Shown here: positions 53,304 through 62,423 of the stretch, in pieces
How the letters are laid out: every line of letters starts with the position of its first letter
Numbering within the stretch: the first letter of the stretch is position 1
Assembly (NCBI RefSeq): GCF_000212855.1
Contig: NZ_GL890993.1
Location: 2,000,365-2,064,364, forward strand
Direction: 5' to 3'
DNA length: 64,000 nucleotides
Origin: Streptococcus sanguinis SK355
Lineage (GTDB): Bacteria > Bacillota > Bacilli > Lactobacillales > Streptococcaceae
Notes under the pieces: generated by a model
Seen by the model: only the letters and a program-made list of their open reading frames with translations
The model's database searches: none
What the model was told of the DNA's origin: nothing
Made by a program: the position numbers and the translations under genes

Positions 53304-53753
53304 TTAATAATTTCTTTTTTGTCCTTTTTTGACTGCTTCCCAGTCACCTGTGATGTTTTCACGCACTCGTACCAGCATTTCCTCCAAGGCTTGAACTTCT
53401 GCCTGAGAAAAGCCCTGCAGGGATGTCTCTTCAGAATAGTCATTCTCCGCTAGGATAAAAGGATAAAGTGTTTCCCCTTTTTTCGTCACAAACCATTCCT
53501 TGTTCTTCTTGTTGTCCTTGGCTGCTTTCTGCTGCACCAAGCCCTTGGCCTCTAGCTTCTTTACAGAACGGGCAACCGTTGAGCGATCCACCTTGAGCAG
53601 CTCCGATAGCTCCTCTTGGATAATTCCTGGATTCTCCGCGATTCGCACCAGATAAAGATATTGCCCCCGCGCAAGGTCAATATCACGAAACTCAATATTC
53701 GCAATGGAATCCAAAGCTCGGGCAATAATCCCAATTTCCCGCAATACTGACAT
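53304..53753 (-). CDS. MarR family transcriptional regulator
   Basis: 149 aa winged-helix regulator, homodimeric. The recognition region is QEELSELLKVDRSTVARSVKKLEAKG (residues ~50-75) and the wing includes DNKKNKEWFVTKKGETLY. It probably represses its own promoter and the downstream B3/B4 gene: a 24-bp perfect palindrome covers the -35 and spacer. The ligand is unknown. Confidence 0.9.
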   Translation of the reverse strand: MSVLREIGIIARALDSIANIEFRDIDLARGQYLYLVRIAENPGIIQEELSELLKVDRSTVARSVKKLEAKGLVQQKAAKDNKKNKEWFVTKKGETLYPFILAENDYSEETSLQGFSQAEVQALEEMLVRVRENITGDWEAVKKGQKRNY

Positions 53754-53783
53754 ATCCCCTCCTTTAAACTTTTATTTGAAACT

Positions 53784-53811
53784 ATTATATCACATTTTAT
53801 TGCAAATGCAA
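53784..53811 (-). promoter_or_regulatory. Promoter of the MarR gene
   Basis: TTGCAT (53811-53806), 16-nt spacer, TATAAT (53789-53784) with extended TGA on the minus strand. Confidence 0.65.
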
Positions 53812-53817
53812 TAAAAT
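53794..53817. promoter_or_regulatory. 24-bp perfect palindrome, likely MarR operator
   Basis: ATTTTATTGCA and TGCAATAAAAT form 11-bp perfect arms around a 2-nt centre. The site overlaps the -35 and most of the spacer, the expected place for an autorepressing MarR dimer. Confidence 0.7.
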
Positions 53818-53821
53818 TACT

Positions 53822-53850
53822 AAAAAAATAAAAAGAGGAAAATCCTCTTT
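53822..53850 (-). terminator. Terminator after the 188-aa gene
   Basis: Minus-strand AAAGAGGA and TCCTCTTT form an 8-bp stem, followed by TTATTTTTTT. The stretch 53851-53967 shows nothing else. Confidence 0.75.
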
Positions 53851-53967
53851 AAGAAATCTATATCAAAATCCTTACAAGTAAGGAATCTTCTTATTCTTAT
53901 TAAGATAAGTAATGATACTAGAAAAAAATGCAGAATTCAATTCTTGACAGTAGCTAATCAGTTCTTG

Positions 53968-54534
53968 TCAATCCTTGTCCTCAAACAGGTAAGCCATTGA
54001 TACTAGGACCTGAATTGGAGAAATGACCTGTCTGAATTTTTCTAAGTAAACTTCACATTTAGCTGCAGTATAGAAGTCTTGAACTTCCTCATGATTGAGT
54101 ACAACTTCTCTTTGATTCAAGCCTAGCAAAGTACCAGCAAATAAGTTCTGGTTGCCACTTTCTAAGATAGAGTATACATAGCTCAACTCTTTCTTGTCTT
54201 TATTTTGTAAATATACAATAGCTAAAGCCAAGCTTCGATAGAGAACAGTCACTGAGTAATTTCCATGAACTAATTCCTCCAAATAAGGCAGTAGGCTAGT
54301 ACATTCCGTAGCTGCAATTGCTAAAATCAACTCATTCTGAGCTTCCCAAAACCTTGGTTTAGTCATAACAAAGTCCAGAGCTTCAGCTAATGCTTGATCC
54401 AGGACTTCTATACGTTGGCGTCTAATTTGCTTGGCTGCTCTCTTAAGTAGAGGTAGTTTTTGAGATAGGAGCATAGAAACAAGTTCTTTATTTGGAGATA
54501 CTGCTAATTGTTTTGCAGTTTTTAAAGTAGGCAT
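53968..54534 (-). CDS. Hypothetical helical protein, 188 aa
   Basis: I do not recognise the family. The protein is soluble and predicted almost all-helical, with repeated amphipathic segments (AEALDFVMTKPRFWEAQNEL, LPYLEELVHGNYSVTVLYRS, YVYSILESGNQNLFAGTLL) that recall HEAT- or TPR-like repeats, though no consensus repeat is clear. AAAGGAG precedes the ATG by 9 nt. It follows yihY by 66 nt and may be read through from it or have its own promoter in that gap; a terminator lies downstream. Confidence 0.65.
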   Translation of the reverse strand: MPTLKTAKQLAVSPNKELVSMLLSQKLPLLKRAAKQIRRQRIEVLDQALAEALDFVMTKPRFWEAQNELILAIAATECTSLLPYLEELVHGNYSVTVLYRSLALAIVYLQNKDKKELSYVYSILESGNQNLFAGTLLGLNQREVVLNHEEVQDFYTAAKCEVYLEKFRQVISPIQVLVSMAYLFEDKD

Positions 54535-54600
54535 AGTTTTCTTCTCCTTTCATTTTTTAGACGTAATGACTAGGAAAATTTAGTTTTTTATGTATCTATC

Positions 54601-55524
54601 CTACTGTTTTTCTTTCACCAGCTGATTCTTGAAAGTAAAACGTCCTGTACTTTCAACTTGAAACCCTGACTCACAGCAGCTCTGGATACTGGCATTAAGC
54701 ACTGCGCCAACAATCAAAATTTTAGCAATCATGATAAACCAAAACATCATCACAACCATAATGATGGAGCTGAAAAATCGAACATCAACTAGGTGATTTA
54801 AATAATTATCCATGTAGACGGAAAAGATGTTCAGCAAGGCAAGAATAGTCAGGAGCACAAAGGCGCTGCCTGGCAAAACATAGCGTTTTTTGTTGATTTT
54901 CACATTGGGCAGGAAATAATAGAACATGACCAAAACCGCAAAGAGTAAGGCGTAAATCAATGGCTCCGTAAAATTCTGCAAGTGCTGATAAAGCTGACTA
55001 TCTAGTTTCCAGTAAGTACGGAGAAAATCCAGCGACATATGGCCGAACATGGTCAGAAAGAGGGCCAAGGCAAAGAGAATCTGCAGACCTAAACTCACAA
55101 AGAGACTCATGACGCGATGAGAAATCAGCCCCCGACTCTTGGCTACCCCATAGGCTTTGTTAAATGCAATCTGTAGGAAATTCATGGACTTGGAAAAAGT
55201 CCAAAGAGCCGACAAGACTGAGAAGCTCAGCAGACCAGTCGAAGGCTGGGTCAGCACTTCACGCATGACTTTTGCTACAACATCATATAAAGTCTCTGGC
55301 AGCATGTCCTTGATGGCTGTCAGAAAATCCGCAATTGGAATATGGAAATAAGGCAGAATATTGACGACAATCAAGAGCAAAGGAAAAACGGAAATCAGCC
55401 AATAATAAGCAACTGCAACGCTGCTCAGCTCACTATCTGACTCTTTATAAAAACGGAAAAATTCTCTTAAAAACTGATTGTTCCGAACCTTACCAAATAA
55501 TTTCTTCACTCTCTTCTCCTTCAA
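54601..55524 (-). CDS. YihY/BrkB family membrane protein
   Basis: 307 aa with six predicted membrane segments. It starts near FFRFYKESDSELSSVAVAYY and includes LISVFPLLLIVVNILPY, MNFLQIAFNKAYGV and YFLPNVKINKKRYVLPGSAFV, all typical of the YihY/BrkB family. It was once called RNase BN in error; the real role is unknown, perhaps transport. It lies 32 nt after map in the murA-spxR-map unit. Confidence 0.87.
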   Translation of the reverse strand: MKEKRVKKLFGKVRNNQFLREFFRFYKESDSELSSVAVAYYWLISVFPLLLIVVNILPYFHIPIADFLTAIKDMLPETLYDVVAKVMREVLTQPSTGLLSFSVLSALWTFSKSMNFLQIAFNKAYGVAKSRGLISHRVMSLFVSLGLQILFALALFLTMFGHMSLDFLRTYWKLDSQLYQHLQNFTEPLIYALLFAVLVMFYYFLPNVKINKKRYVLPGSAFVLLTILALLNIFSVYMDNYLNHLVDVRFFSSIIMVVMMFWFIMIAKILIVGAVLNASIQSCCESGFQVESTGRFTFKNQLVKEKQ

Positions 55525-55556
55525 AAAAGCTGAGACAACTGCCCAGCCTTTGATTT

Positions 55557-56414
55557 CTAATAAGTCCCTTCTTCTCCCTGGCTGGTCAGAATGACAGGAC
55601 CATCTTTTGTAATGACAAACTGATGCTCATACTGACAAGACAAGCCGCCATCCAGCGTTTTATGTGCCCAGCCGGTCTCAAAGTCCGTATCAATTTCCCA
55701 GGTACCTGTATTGATCATGGGCTCGATAGTCAGAACCATTCCCTCACGCAAGCGCAAGCCACGTCCTGCTCGACCATAATGCGGTACCATTGGCTCCTCA
55801 TGCATGGTTGGCCCAACACCGTGACCGACCAGATCCCGCACAACGCCATAGCCATGACTTTCAGCATATTCCTGAATAGCTGCGCCAATGTCGCCGATAC
55901 GATTGCCAACCTTAGCTGCCGCAATTCCACGATAGAGACATTCCTTGGTCACATCCATCAGCTGCTGAGCCTCAGGACTAACTTTTCCTACGGCATAAGT
56001 CCAGCAAGAATCTGCCACGCCGCCCCGGAAGCTCTCTGTGTGCTGCTTCATCTGTGCTACATTGTCAAAATCTAGCTTGGACACATCCAGCTCTGCCTTA
56101 TCGATCAAGCCAACCACCATATCAACGCTGATGACATCACCTTCTACCAGCTTCTGATGACGGGGAAAGGCATGGGCTACCTCGTCATTAAGAGAGCAGC
56201 AAGTCGCATAAGGATAGTCCATGACAGAACCTTCAACACCAATTTGCAGAGGCAACGCATTGTCTTCTTTACAACGCTTGCGGACATACTCTTCGATGTC
56301 CCACATGTCAATACCTGGCTTAATCAAATCTCTCAAACCGATATGGACCGAAGCCAGAAAATCTCCACTCTTGTCCATCAAGTCAATTTCACGCTGTGAT
56401 TTTAAAGTAATCAT
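55557..56414 (-). CDS. map: Methionine aminopeptidase, type I
   Basis: 285 aa dinuclear metalloprotease removing N-terminal Met from new proteins. The metal ligands are read from ISVDMVVGL with Asp, DLVGHGVGPTMHEEP with His, EPMINTG with Glu and QYEHQFVITKDG with Glu. The second canonical Asp lies in the segment that here includes KAELDVSKLDFDN, longer than in E. coli Map; this insert is common to streptococcal forms. It lies 21 nt after spxR. Confidence 0.93.
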   Translation of the reverse strand: MITLKSQREIDLMDKSGDFLASVHIGLRDLIKPGIDMWDIEEYVRKRCKEDNALPLQIGVEGSVMDYPYATCCSLNDEVAHAFPRHQKLVEGDVISVDMVVGLIDKAELDVSKLDFDNVAQMKQHTESFRGGVADSCWTYAVGKVSPEAQQLMDVTKECLYRGIAAAKVGNRIGDIGAAIQEYAESHGYGVVRDLVGHGVGPTMHEEPMVPHYGRAGRGLRLREGMVLTIEPMINTGTWEIDTDFETGWAHKTLDGGLSCQYEHQFVITKDGPVILTSQGEEGTY

Positions 56415-56435
56415 TCTTTCTCTAATTTCCTCTTC

Positions 56436-57713
56436 TTAATTAATTTTCACTGTAATCGTGGCTTTGGCAACCAGCATCGCTTCCAGATACATCTCAAAGT
56501 CAATAATAGCTGTCCGCCTAGTTTGACGGATAATGCGCGGCTGAATATGCAGCAGGTCATCAATCTGGACCGCTTGAAAGAAATAAATCATCAGCTGGTC
56601 GATAATCAAGCTGCGGCCGCTGTTGACCATGAGCTGCTGGGTAATCCGAGTCAAAATTTCTGTCAGCACACCGTTGGCCAACACACCATTTTGCTCCAGC
56701 ATAAAAGGCTCAACGGTAAAGGAGAACAAATCATCCTGACGGCTAATCTTCTGTCCCACCTGCTCACTGAAAGTCGGAAGGCTGGAAATCTGAGAACGGC
56801 TCATTTTTTCCATAATGTCCCGCCGCGTAATCACACCCAGCAAGGTCTGATTACTGCGCACTACTGGTATCATTTCAAAATCTTCTGCAATCATACGCTG
56901 GCTGATATTGGCAATATTAGCAGATAAGCCTGTCATAAAGACATTTTTCGTCATGACCTTGTCCAAGGTTGTCAGAGGGGACTTATCACCTGCATCCCGC
57001 ATGGTTACTACTCCCACCAGCATCTGCTGCTGGTTGATAACCGGAAACCGGCTGGCACGATTGCGACGAACCAAGTCCAGATAGTCACGAACAGTATCAG
57101 TATCATGCAAGAAGCCGTACTCGTGGCTAGAGCGATAGACCTGCTCCACTGTTAAAATATCGGTCTTGATCTGCATATTAGACAGGGCCCGATTAATCAT
57201 GGTTGCAACAGTGTAGGTATCGTGCTTGGTCCTGAGAACCGGTATATTAAGCAAATTAGCCATCTTCAGAACTTCCGAGCTGACTTCAAAGCCTCCAGTT
57301 ACCAGCACCGCATTCTCATTTTCCAGAGCCAAGAGCTGAATTTTCGTCCGGTCTCCGACAATCAGGAGCCCCCCCTCTGTCAGATAGCGCAGAATATTCT
57401 GCTCCGTCATGGCTCCGATAGAAAATTTATTGAATTCTTTTTCTAGACCATCTTCTCCAGCCAATACTTCTGAGCCAGTAATATCAACGATTTCCTTGTA
57501 TGTCAGGTGCTCCAAGACCACTTTCTTGGACTTAACCCGAACCGTACCACTCCGAGGCCTAGTCTCAACAATACCGCGGTTCTCCGCTTCCTTGATAGCT
57601 CGATAGGCCGTCCCATCACTAACTCCCAGAAAGTTTGAAATACTGCGAACACTGACCCTCTTGCCGATTGGAAGATTTTCAAGATAGGTTAAAATTTCCT
57701 GATGCTTACTCAT
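56436..57713 (-). CDS. spxR: CBS-HotDog transcription factor SpxR
   Basis: 425 aa. An N-terminal helix-turn-helix (VSVRSISNFLGVSDGTAYRAI, minus the last residue a family motif), a DRTGG-type domain, two CBS domains (ASRFPVINQQQMLVGVV; FEMIPVVRSNQTLLGVI) and a C-terminal HotDog domain. In Streptococcus pneumoniae SpxR is a positive regulator of pyruvate oxidase (spxB) and thus H2O2 output, with adenine nucleotides or acyl-CoA as likely signals. Start at 57713 (MSKHQEIL); it overlaps the GNAT gene by 8 nt. Confidence 0.9.
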   Translation of the reverse strand: MSKHQEILTYLENLPIGKRVSVRSISNFLGVSDGTAYRAIKEAENRGIVETRPRSGTVRVKSKKVVLEHLTYKEIVDITGSEVLAGEDGLEKEFNKFSIGAMTEQNILRYLTEGGLLIVGDRTKIQLLALENENAVLVTGGFEVSSEVLKMANLLNIPVLRTKHDTYTVATMINRALSNMQIKTDILTVEQVYRSSHEYGFLHDTDTVRDYLDLVRRNRASRFPVINQQQMLVGVVTMRDAGDKSPLTTLDKVMTKNVFMTGLSANIANISQRMIAEDFEMIPVVRSNQTLLGVITRRDIMEKMSRSQISSLPTFSEQVGQKISRQDDLFSFTVEPFMLEQNGVLANGVLTEILTRITQQLMVNSGRSLIIDQLMIYFFQAVQIDDLLHIQPRIIRQTRRTAIIDFEMYLEAMLVAKATITVKIN

Positions 57714-58257
57714 TAAAATCTCCTCTCTCATAACGGTACTCCAAATAATCTCTCATCTTCCTCGTGTACCGATCGCTCCCTTTAAACTGCCGGTAGAGAC
57801 TGAAGCCAGATTTTTGAGCTACCTTTTGACTAGCTAGGTTCTCTGCATGAGTGATAATACTAAGTCGTTTGAAGTCAAAGCGGGTAAAAGATAGAAAAGC
57901 AATTTCCCGAACAATTTCTGTCATCAGCCCTTGTCCCCAGTAGTCTTGCCGCAGAAAATAGCCTAATTCAGCTTCTTTCTTAATCTCGTCCATCTTTTCA
58001 AACTTGACAGAGCCAATCATTTCCTGCGTTTCCTTGTGACAAATAGCCCAAATCCCCAGAGGATTTTTCATAAAGAAATTGGCAATGACGTATTCACTTT
58101 CCTCTAGGCTTGCTTCTGTCGGAAAAATGAACTGAGTATTTTCCGGATTGGACGCAATCTTATATAGGGCTCCTGCATCTTCAAATACAATTGGCCGCAA
58201 AAAAGCATGCTCTGTCTCAATAAATGAGCAGGCTGCCAAATGTGTCCACAAATTCAT
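57706..58257 (-). CDS. GNAT family N-acetyltransferase (RimJ/RimL-like)
   Basis: 183 aa. It opens with a RimJ-type N-terminus (FIETEHAFLRPIVFEDAGAL) and has the acetyl-CoA loop RQDYWGQGLMTEIV and the C-terminal HAENLASQKVAQKSGF. It should acetylate an amino group of a protein or small molecule; target unknown. It lies 33 nt after murA and overlaps spxR, so the three are co-transcribed. Confidence 0.85.
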   Translation of the reverse strand: MNLWTHLAACSFIETEHAFLRPIVFEDAGALYKIASNPENTQFIFPTEASLEESEYVIANFFMKNPLGIWAICHKETQEMIGSVKFEKMDEIKKEAELGYFLRQDYWGQGLMTEIVREIAFLSFTRFDFKRLSIITHAENLASQKVAQKSGFSLYRQFKGSDRYTRKMRDYLEYRYERGDFNE

Positions 58258-58290
58258 CTGCTACCTCTACAAAAAATAAGCGAAAAACGC

Positions 58291-59550
58291 TTATTCTTCT
58301 ATCAACTGGATATCTGCACCCAGACTTGTTAATTTTTCAATAATATTAGAATAGCCGCGCAGGATAAACTCAATATTAGTAATTTCTGTCTTTCCTTGAG
58401 CCATCAAACCTGCAATAACCAAAGCAGCTCCTGCTCGTAAATCGGTCGCCTTGACCTGAGCTCCCTGCAGTTGATTTGGTCCCTCATAGACAATCTGGTC
58501 GCTACTGGTCGAAATCTTGCCTGCCATCTTAGCCAGCTCTGCCACATGGTTAACCCGCTTCTCATAGATCGTGTCCGTGATTTTACCGTGGCCATTAGCC
58601 GTCAGCAAGAGTGGGGTAATAGGCTGTTGTAGGTCAGTTGCAAAGCCTGGGTAAGGAGAAGTTTTAATGTTTATAGCTCTCAGAGTTTGCTGCTCTTCGA
58701 CAAAAATGCTGTCTTCAGAAACCGTCATCCGAACACCCATTTCCTCAAGCTTGGCAATAAAACTCTCTAAATGCTCATAAAGGACATTATTAATCTGAAT
58801 TCCCTGACCAATAGCCGCAGCAAGGGCGATATAAGTTCCTGCCTCGATACGGTCAGGAATTACTTGATGACGAGTTCCATGAAGGTGTGGAACCCCCTCA
58901 ATCGTAATAATATCAGTTCCTGCTCCACGGATGTGCGCTCCCATATTGTTCAAGAGAGTTGCCACATCAATGATTTCTGGCTCCCGCGCTGCATTTTCAA
59001 TAATAGTCCGACCTTTGGCCTTGACAGCAGCTAACATAGTATTGATGGTAGCACCCACGCTGACCGTATCCATATAAATGCTAGCGCCTTTCAGCTGCTG
59101 ACCTCCTGTGGATAGGTTCATGTAGTTGCCGTCCATGGTCATCTTAGCCCCCATGGCTTCAAAAGCCTTGAGATGCAAGTCAATAGGACGCGGCCCCAAG
59201 TCACAGCCACCAGGCAGACCTACCGTTGCTTCACCATAGCGACCAAGCAAGCTGCCATAGAAATAATAGGAAGCTCTTAGACTGTTGATCTTTCCATAAG
59301 GCATAGGGACGTTTTGGATACCTCGCGGATCAATCGTCAGACTGTCCTCAGAGCGAGTAACACTAGCTCCCATAGCAATCATAATATCAATCAGACTATC
59401 CACATCCGAAATATCTGGAACGCCATCCAACGTTACAATATCATCCGCCAGAATCACAGCCGGAATCAAGGCAACGACACTGTTTTTAGCACCATTAATA
59501 GTCACCTCTCCTTTTAAGGGGCGACCACCATGTATTACAATTTTTTTCAT
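58291..59550 (-). CDS. murA: UDP-GlcNAc 1-carboxyvinyltransferase (MurA paralogue, MurZ type)
   Basis: 419 aa, first committed step of peptidoglycan synthesis: PEP plus UDP-GlcNAc. Catalytic Cys in [15 protein letters not shown], the N-terminal [14 protein letters not shown] loop with the UDP-GlcNAc Lys/Asn, and the C-terminal [13 protein letters not shown] are present. Streptococci carry two paralogues; the 419-aa length and the link to spxR-map point to the MurA2/MurZ copy rather than MurA1. Its promoter is an extended -10 about 36 nt upstream. Confidence 0.94.
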   Translation of the reverse strand: MKKIVIHGGRPLKGEVTINGAKNSVVALIPAVILADDIVTLDGVPDISDVDSLIDIMIAMGASVTRSEDSLTIDPRGIQNVPMPYGKINSLRASYYFYGSLLGRYGEATVGLPGGCDLGPRPIDLHLKAFEAMGAKMTMDGNYMNLSTGGQQLKGASIYMDTVSVGATINTMLAAVKAKGRTIIENAAREPEIIDVATLLNNMGAHIRGAGTDIITIEGVPHLHGTRHQVIPDRIEAGTYIALAAAIGQGIQINNVLYEHLESFIAKLEEMGVRMTVSEDSIFVEEQQTLRAINIKTSPYPGFATDLQQPITPLLLTANGHGKITDTIYEKRVNHVAELAKMAGKISTSSDQIVYEGPNQLQGAQVKATDLRAGAALVIAGLMAQGKTEITNIEFILRGYSNIIEKLTSLGADIQLIEE

Positions 59551-59585
59551 GTTTAAAATAAAGCTCTTTCAAGGTATTGCCATTT

Positions 59586-59591
59586 ATTATA
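59586..59591 (-). promoter_or_regulatory. Extended -10 of the murA promoter
   Basis: TGGTATAAT on the minus strand, with no clear -35. The rest of 59592-59782 shows no gene I can support. Confidence 0.55.
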
Positions 59592-59782
59592 CCACAGATT
59601 CGGGAAATTTCCTATACTTTTAGATAAATAAGACAATTGAAATTAAAATGAAACAGGGAAAATGGCTTTTTCAACAGTTCTTTCAGAAAAAACAGTATTG
59701 CAAAAAATGAAAGAAGCGCGAGGCTAGACTGCTTGCCTTTTAAAAGTTGCCTGTATAGAAATGAATTTTTCTTTAAAAAATA

Positions 59783-59813
59783 GAAAAGTTCCCAATCATT
59801 ACGATTGAGAACT
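59783..59813 (-). terminator. Terminator after metK
   Basis: Minus-strand AGTTCTCAATC and GATTGGGAACT (11 bp, one G-T pair) around a 5-nt loop, followed by TTTTC and an AT-rich tail. It is 7 nt beyond the metK stop. Confidence 0.82.
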
Positions 59814-59819
59814 GTCTTC

Positions 59820-61013
59820 TTACTGCACTGCTGCTTTCAAAGCCTCTACCTTATCCAACTTTTCCCAAGGCAGGTCAATGTCTGTCCTACCCATGTGGCC
59901 ATAAGCTGCTGTTTGACGATAGATTGGGCGTTTCAGATCCAGCATTTGAATGATACCGGCTGGACGCAGATCAAAAATCTGACGAACTGCTTCTTGCAAT
60001 TTGCTTTCTGCAACTGCTCCAGTACCAAAAGTATCGATGCGTACAGAAACCGGCTGAGCCACACCAATAGCATAGGCTAGCTGCACTTCTGCTTTCTTGG
60101 CCAGTCCTGCAGCAACAATGTTTTTAGCGATGTAACGAGCTGCGTATGAAGCTGAGCGGTCAACCTTGGTTGCATCCTTACCAGAGAAGGCGCCGCCGCC
60201 GTGACGAGCATAACCACCGTAAGTATCCACAATAATCTTGCGGCCAGTCAAGCCAGAATCCCCTTGCGGACCGCCAATTACAAAACGGCCGGTTGGATTG
60301 ATGAAGAATTTTGTCTTCTCATCCAAATATTGGGCTGGGATGACTGCTTTAATCACCTTTTCAATCACATCACGATGAATCTCTTCATTGGTCACTTCTG
60401 GGTCATGCTGGGTTGAAATTACTACCGTATCCACGCGCACAGGTTGGTCATTTTCATCATACTCAACGGTCACCTGTGACTTCGCATCAGGGCGAAGATA
60501 GCTGATTTCACCAGACTTGCGAAGCTCTGCCAAACGACGAACCAGCTTGTGGCTGAGTGAGATAGGAAGAGGCATGAGTTCTGGCGTTTCATCCACAGCA
60601 AAGCCAAACATAAGCCCCTGGTCTCCAGCGCCAATCAAGTCCAATGGATCTTGGTCGTCTGTATTCCCACGAACTTCCAGAGCTTCATTGACACCCTGAG
60701 CAATATCTGGTGATTGCTCCACCAAAGACGGATGCACACCGACCGTCTCTGCTGAAAATCCATACTCTGTATTGGTGTAGCCAATCTCTGCAATGGTATC
60801 ACGAACCACACGGTTAATATCTACATAAGCTGTGGTCGAAATTTCACCAAAAACATGAACCGAGCCTGTATAAACGGCTGTTTCGGCAGCCACATGGGCA
60901 TCTGGATCCTGACTTAAGACAGCATCCAAAATAGCATCGGAAATTTGGTCTGCAATCTTATCAGGATGCCCCTCCGATACAGACTCAGACGTGAAAAGTT
61001 TACGTTCTGACAT
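59820..61013 (-). CDS. metK: S-adenosylmethionine synthetase
   Basis: 397 aa; makes SAM from methionine and ATP, the methyl donor for the several methyltransferases in this window. Signatures: [31 protein letters not shown] and [17 protein letters not shown]. Length is normal. GGGGGGAC precedes the ATG and is part of an SMK riboswitch. Monocistronic, with its own terminator. Confidence 0.97.
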   Translation of the reverse strand: MSERKLFTSESVSEGHPDKIADQISDAILDAVLSQDPDAHVAAETAVYTGSVHVFGEISTTAYVDINRVVRDTIAEIGYTNTEYGFSAETVGVHPSLVEQSPDIAQGVNEALEVRGNTDDQDPLDLIGAGDQGLMFGFAVDETPELMPLPISLSHKLVRRLAELRKSGEISYLRPDAKSQVTVEYDENDQPVRVDTVVISTQHDPEVTNEEIHRDVIEKVIKAVIPAQYLDEKTKFFINPTGRFVIGGPQGDSGLTGRKIIVDTYGGYARHGGGAFSGKDATKVDRSASYAARYIAKNIVAAGLAKKAEVQLAYAIGVAQPVSVRIDTFGTGAVAESKLQEAVRQIFDLRPAGIIQMLDLKRPIYRQTAAYGHMGRTDIDLPWEKLDKVEALKAAVQ

Positions 61014-61017
61014 AGAA

Positions 61018-61096
61018 ATGTCCCCCCTTAAATAAATTGTTATAGAGTTACAAAGTACTGATAGAAAGAACTACCACCTTATCGGGACTATATAAC
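61018..61096 (-). promoter_or_regulatory. SAM-III (SMK box) riboswitch of metK
   Basis: On the minus strand GTTATA (5') pairs with TATAAC, the anti-RBS GTCCC lies next to it, the conserved GATAAGGTGG core and the CTATCAG strand follow, and the RBS AAGGGGGGAC closes the element. Pairing of GTCCC with GGGAC masks the RBS when SAM is bound, lowering MetK synthesis. This class is typical of Lactobacillales metK genes. Confidence 0.92.
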
Positions 61097-61102
61097 TTCT
61101 TC

Positions 61103-61108
61103 ATTATA
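61103..61108 (-). promoter_or_regulatory. Extended -10 of the metK promoter
   Basis: TGGTATAAT on the minus strand; predicted transcription start coincides with the first base of the SMK box. Confidence 0.55.
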
Positions 61109-61144
61109 CCACTTTTCGCTAAAAAATTCAGAATTTTTTAAATA

Positions 61145-61174
61145 GAAAAAGTTATAGCCAGAAACTATAACTTT
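61145..61174 (-). terminator. Terminator after the ABC permease
   Basis: Minus-strand AAAGTTATAG and CTATAACTTT form a 10-bp stem with a 7-nt loop, followed by TTC and A/T-rich sequence. A second weaker repeat (AAGGTTT/AAACCTT) lies just before it. Confidence 0.75.
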
Positions 61175-61208
61175 CCCCAAGGTTTAAACCTTAGATTTTT
61201 TATACGTA

Positions 61209-62423
61209 TTATTTATGAGTTAAGGCTTTCTTGAAACTTTTTATAAATCCAATATCATCTGTTTGAAGAATTAAGCCCGCATAAATGCGGCCAATATACC
61301 AAGCCATGCCGAAAGTAAATGCAAGTAAGACAAGAAAGGAAATCAGGGCTTCCATATTGCTAGCATAACCGTTAATCAGACGCTGTGGCATAAAGAAAGT
61401 AGACAAGAAAGGCAAGTAAGAACCAATCTTTAAGATAAAGCTATCTGTTTGCCCCAAGGACATCGAGCCAAACAACCCTATCATCACAAGGAAAATAATT
61501 GGCTGCGTTGCCTTTTGCGCATCTTCTATGCGAACCACAAGAGAGCCACAAAAGGCTGACAGAACGACATAAGCACAGACTCCAAGCACCGCAAAACCAA
61601 TCGTCGCAGGCGAGAAAATGCTGCCTAATTGATTAAGAATTTCTGGACTCTCATCTATAAAGTTTCTGACAAAGTCTATATTTGATCCAAAAAGAATCAA
61701 AGCCAATCCTCCCAATATATAAATTCCAAAGTGGGTCATAATCACACCCAAAATCCCAATCAAACGACCGTAGAAATATTGCGAAGCCTTAATACTAGAA
61801 AAAATGACTTCCATAATCTTAGTTCCTTTTTCATTGGCAATATCTTGAGCTGTGCTAGCTGAATAAGTCAGTAAAATCATATAGATAATCATAGAAATCA
61901 AGAAAAAGCCTATTTTTTGAAATGCCTTCTTCTGTTCTTTTGCTTCATTGATCTTTTCAGTAAATTTAGGAGCTCGATTGAGAGCTGTCACTTGTTCCTT
62001 CGACAGATTAGCTTGACTGACATTAATGTTTGTCTGCAACTGATTAAGCGTTTGGAGTAAGAACAACTTATCTTCCTGCTTCATGTTGCCTTCACCGTGA
62101 TAGGTAGCCTTGATTTGATTATTTTCCAACTTAACTATGACATAGCCAAGGATCTTCTCTTCCTTTATTGCCTTTTTAGCACCTGCTTCATCCTTATAAC
62201 TTTTTGTAAAATTATTTTCCATGGAAAAACTATCTAGCACCTCTGCTTCACTAGATACAAGAGCAATCTTATCTGCTTGATTGCCTGAAGATGCACCCTG
62301 CAAATACCCAACTCCCAGGCTCACACCTAGCATAAGGAAAGGCGCCAAGACCATTAGCACAAAAGACCATGATTTGACATGACGTAAATAAGTTTCTTTT
62401 GCTACAATCCATACTTGCTTCAT
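61209..62423 (-). CDS. ABC-2 type transporter permease (NatB/YhaP-like)
   Basis: 404 aa. One N-terminal membrane helix (WSFVLMVLAPFLMLGVSLGV), a ~150-residue external domain, then five to six helices (FFLISMIIYMILLTYSASTA, where the sequence ANEKGTKIMEVIFSS is the family signature). It matches the YhaP/NatB sodium-or-drug exporter group; the substrate is unknown. Its ATG overlaps the ATPase gene stop by 4 nt. Confidence 0.87.
   Translation of the reverse strand: MKQVWIVAKETYLRHVKSWSFVLMVLAPFLMLGVSLGVGYLQGASSGNQADKIALVSSEAEVLDSFSMENNFTKSYKDEAGAKKAIKEEKILGYVIVKLENNQIKATYHGEGNMKQEDKLFLLQTLNQLQTNINVSQANLSKEQVTALNRAPKFTEKINEAKEQKKAFQKIGFFLISMIIYMILLTYSASTAQDIANEKGTKIMEVIFSSIKASQYFYGRLIGILGVIMTHFGIYILGGLALILFGSNIDFVRNFIDESPEILNQLGSIFSPATIGFAVLGVCAYVVLSAFCGSLVVRIEDAQKATQPIIFLVMIGLFGSMSLGQTDSFILKIGSYLPFLSTFFMPQRLINGYASNMEALISFLVLLAFTFGMAWYIGRIYAGLILQTDDIGFIKSFKKALTHK

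Noticed and set aside
59649..59711. 20-codon plus-strand frame beginning MKQGKWLF between murA and metK
   Set aside because: Considered as a possible signalling peptide, but it has no RBS, promoter or adjacent regulator gene.
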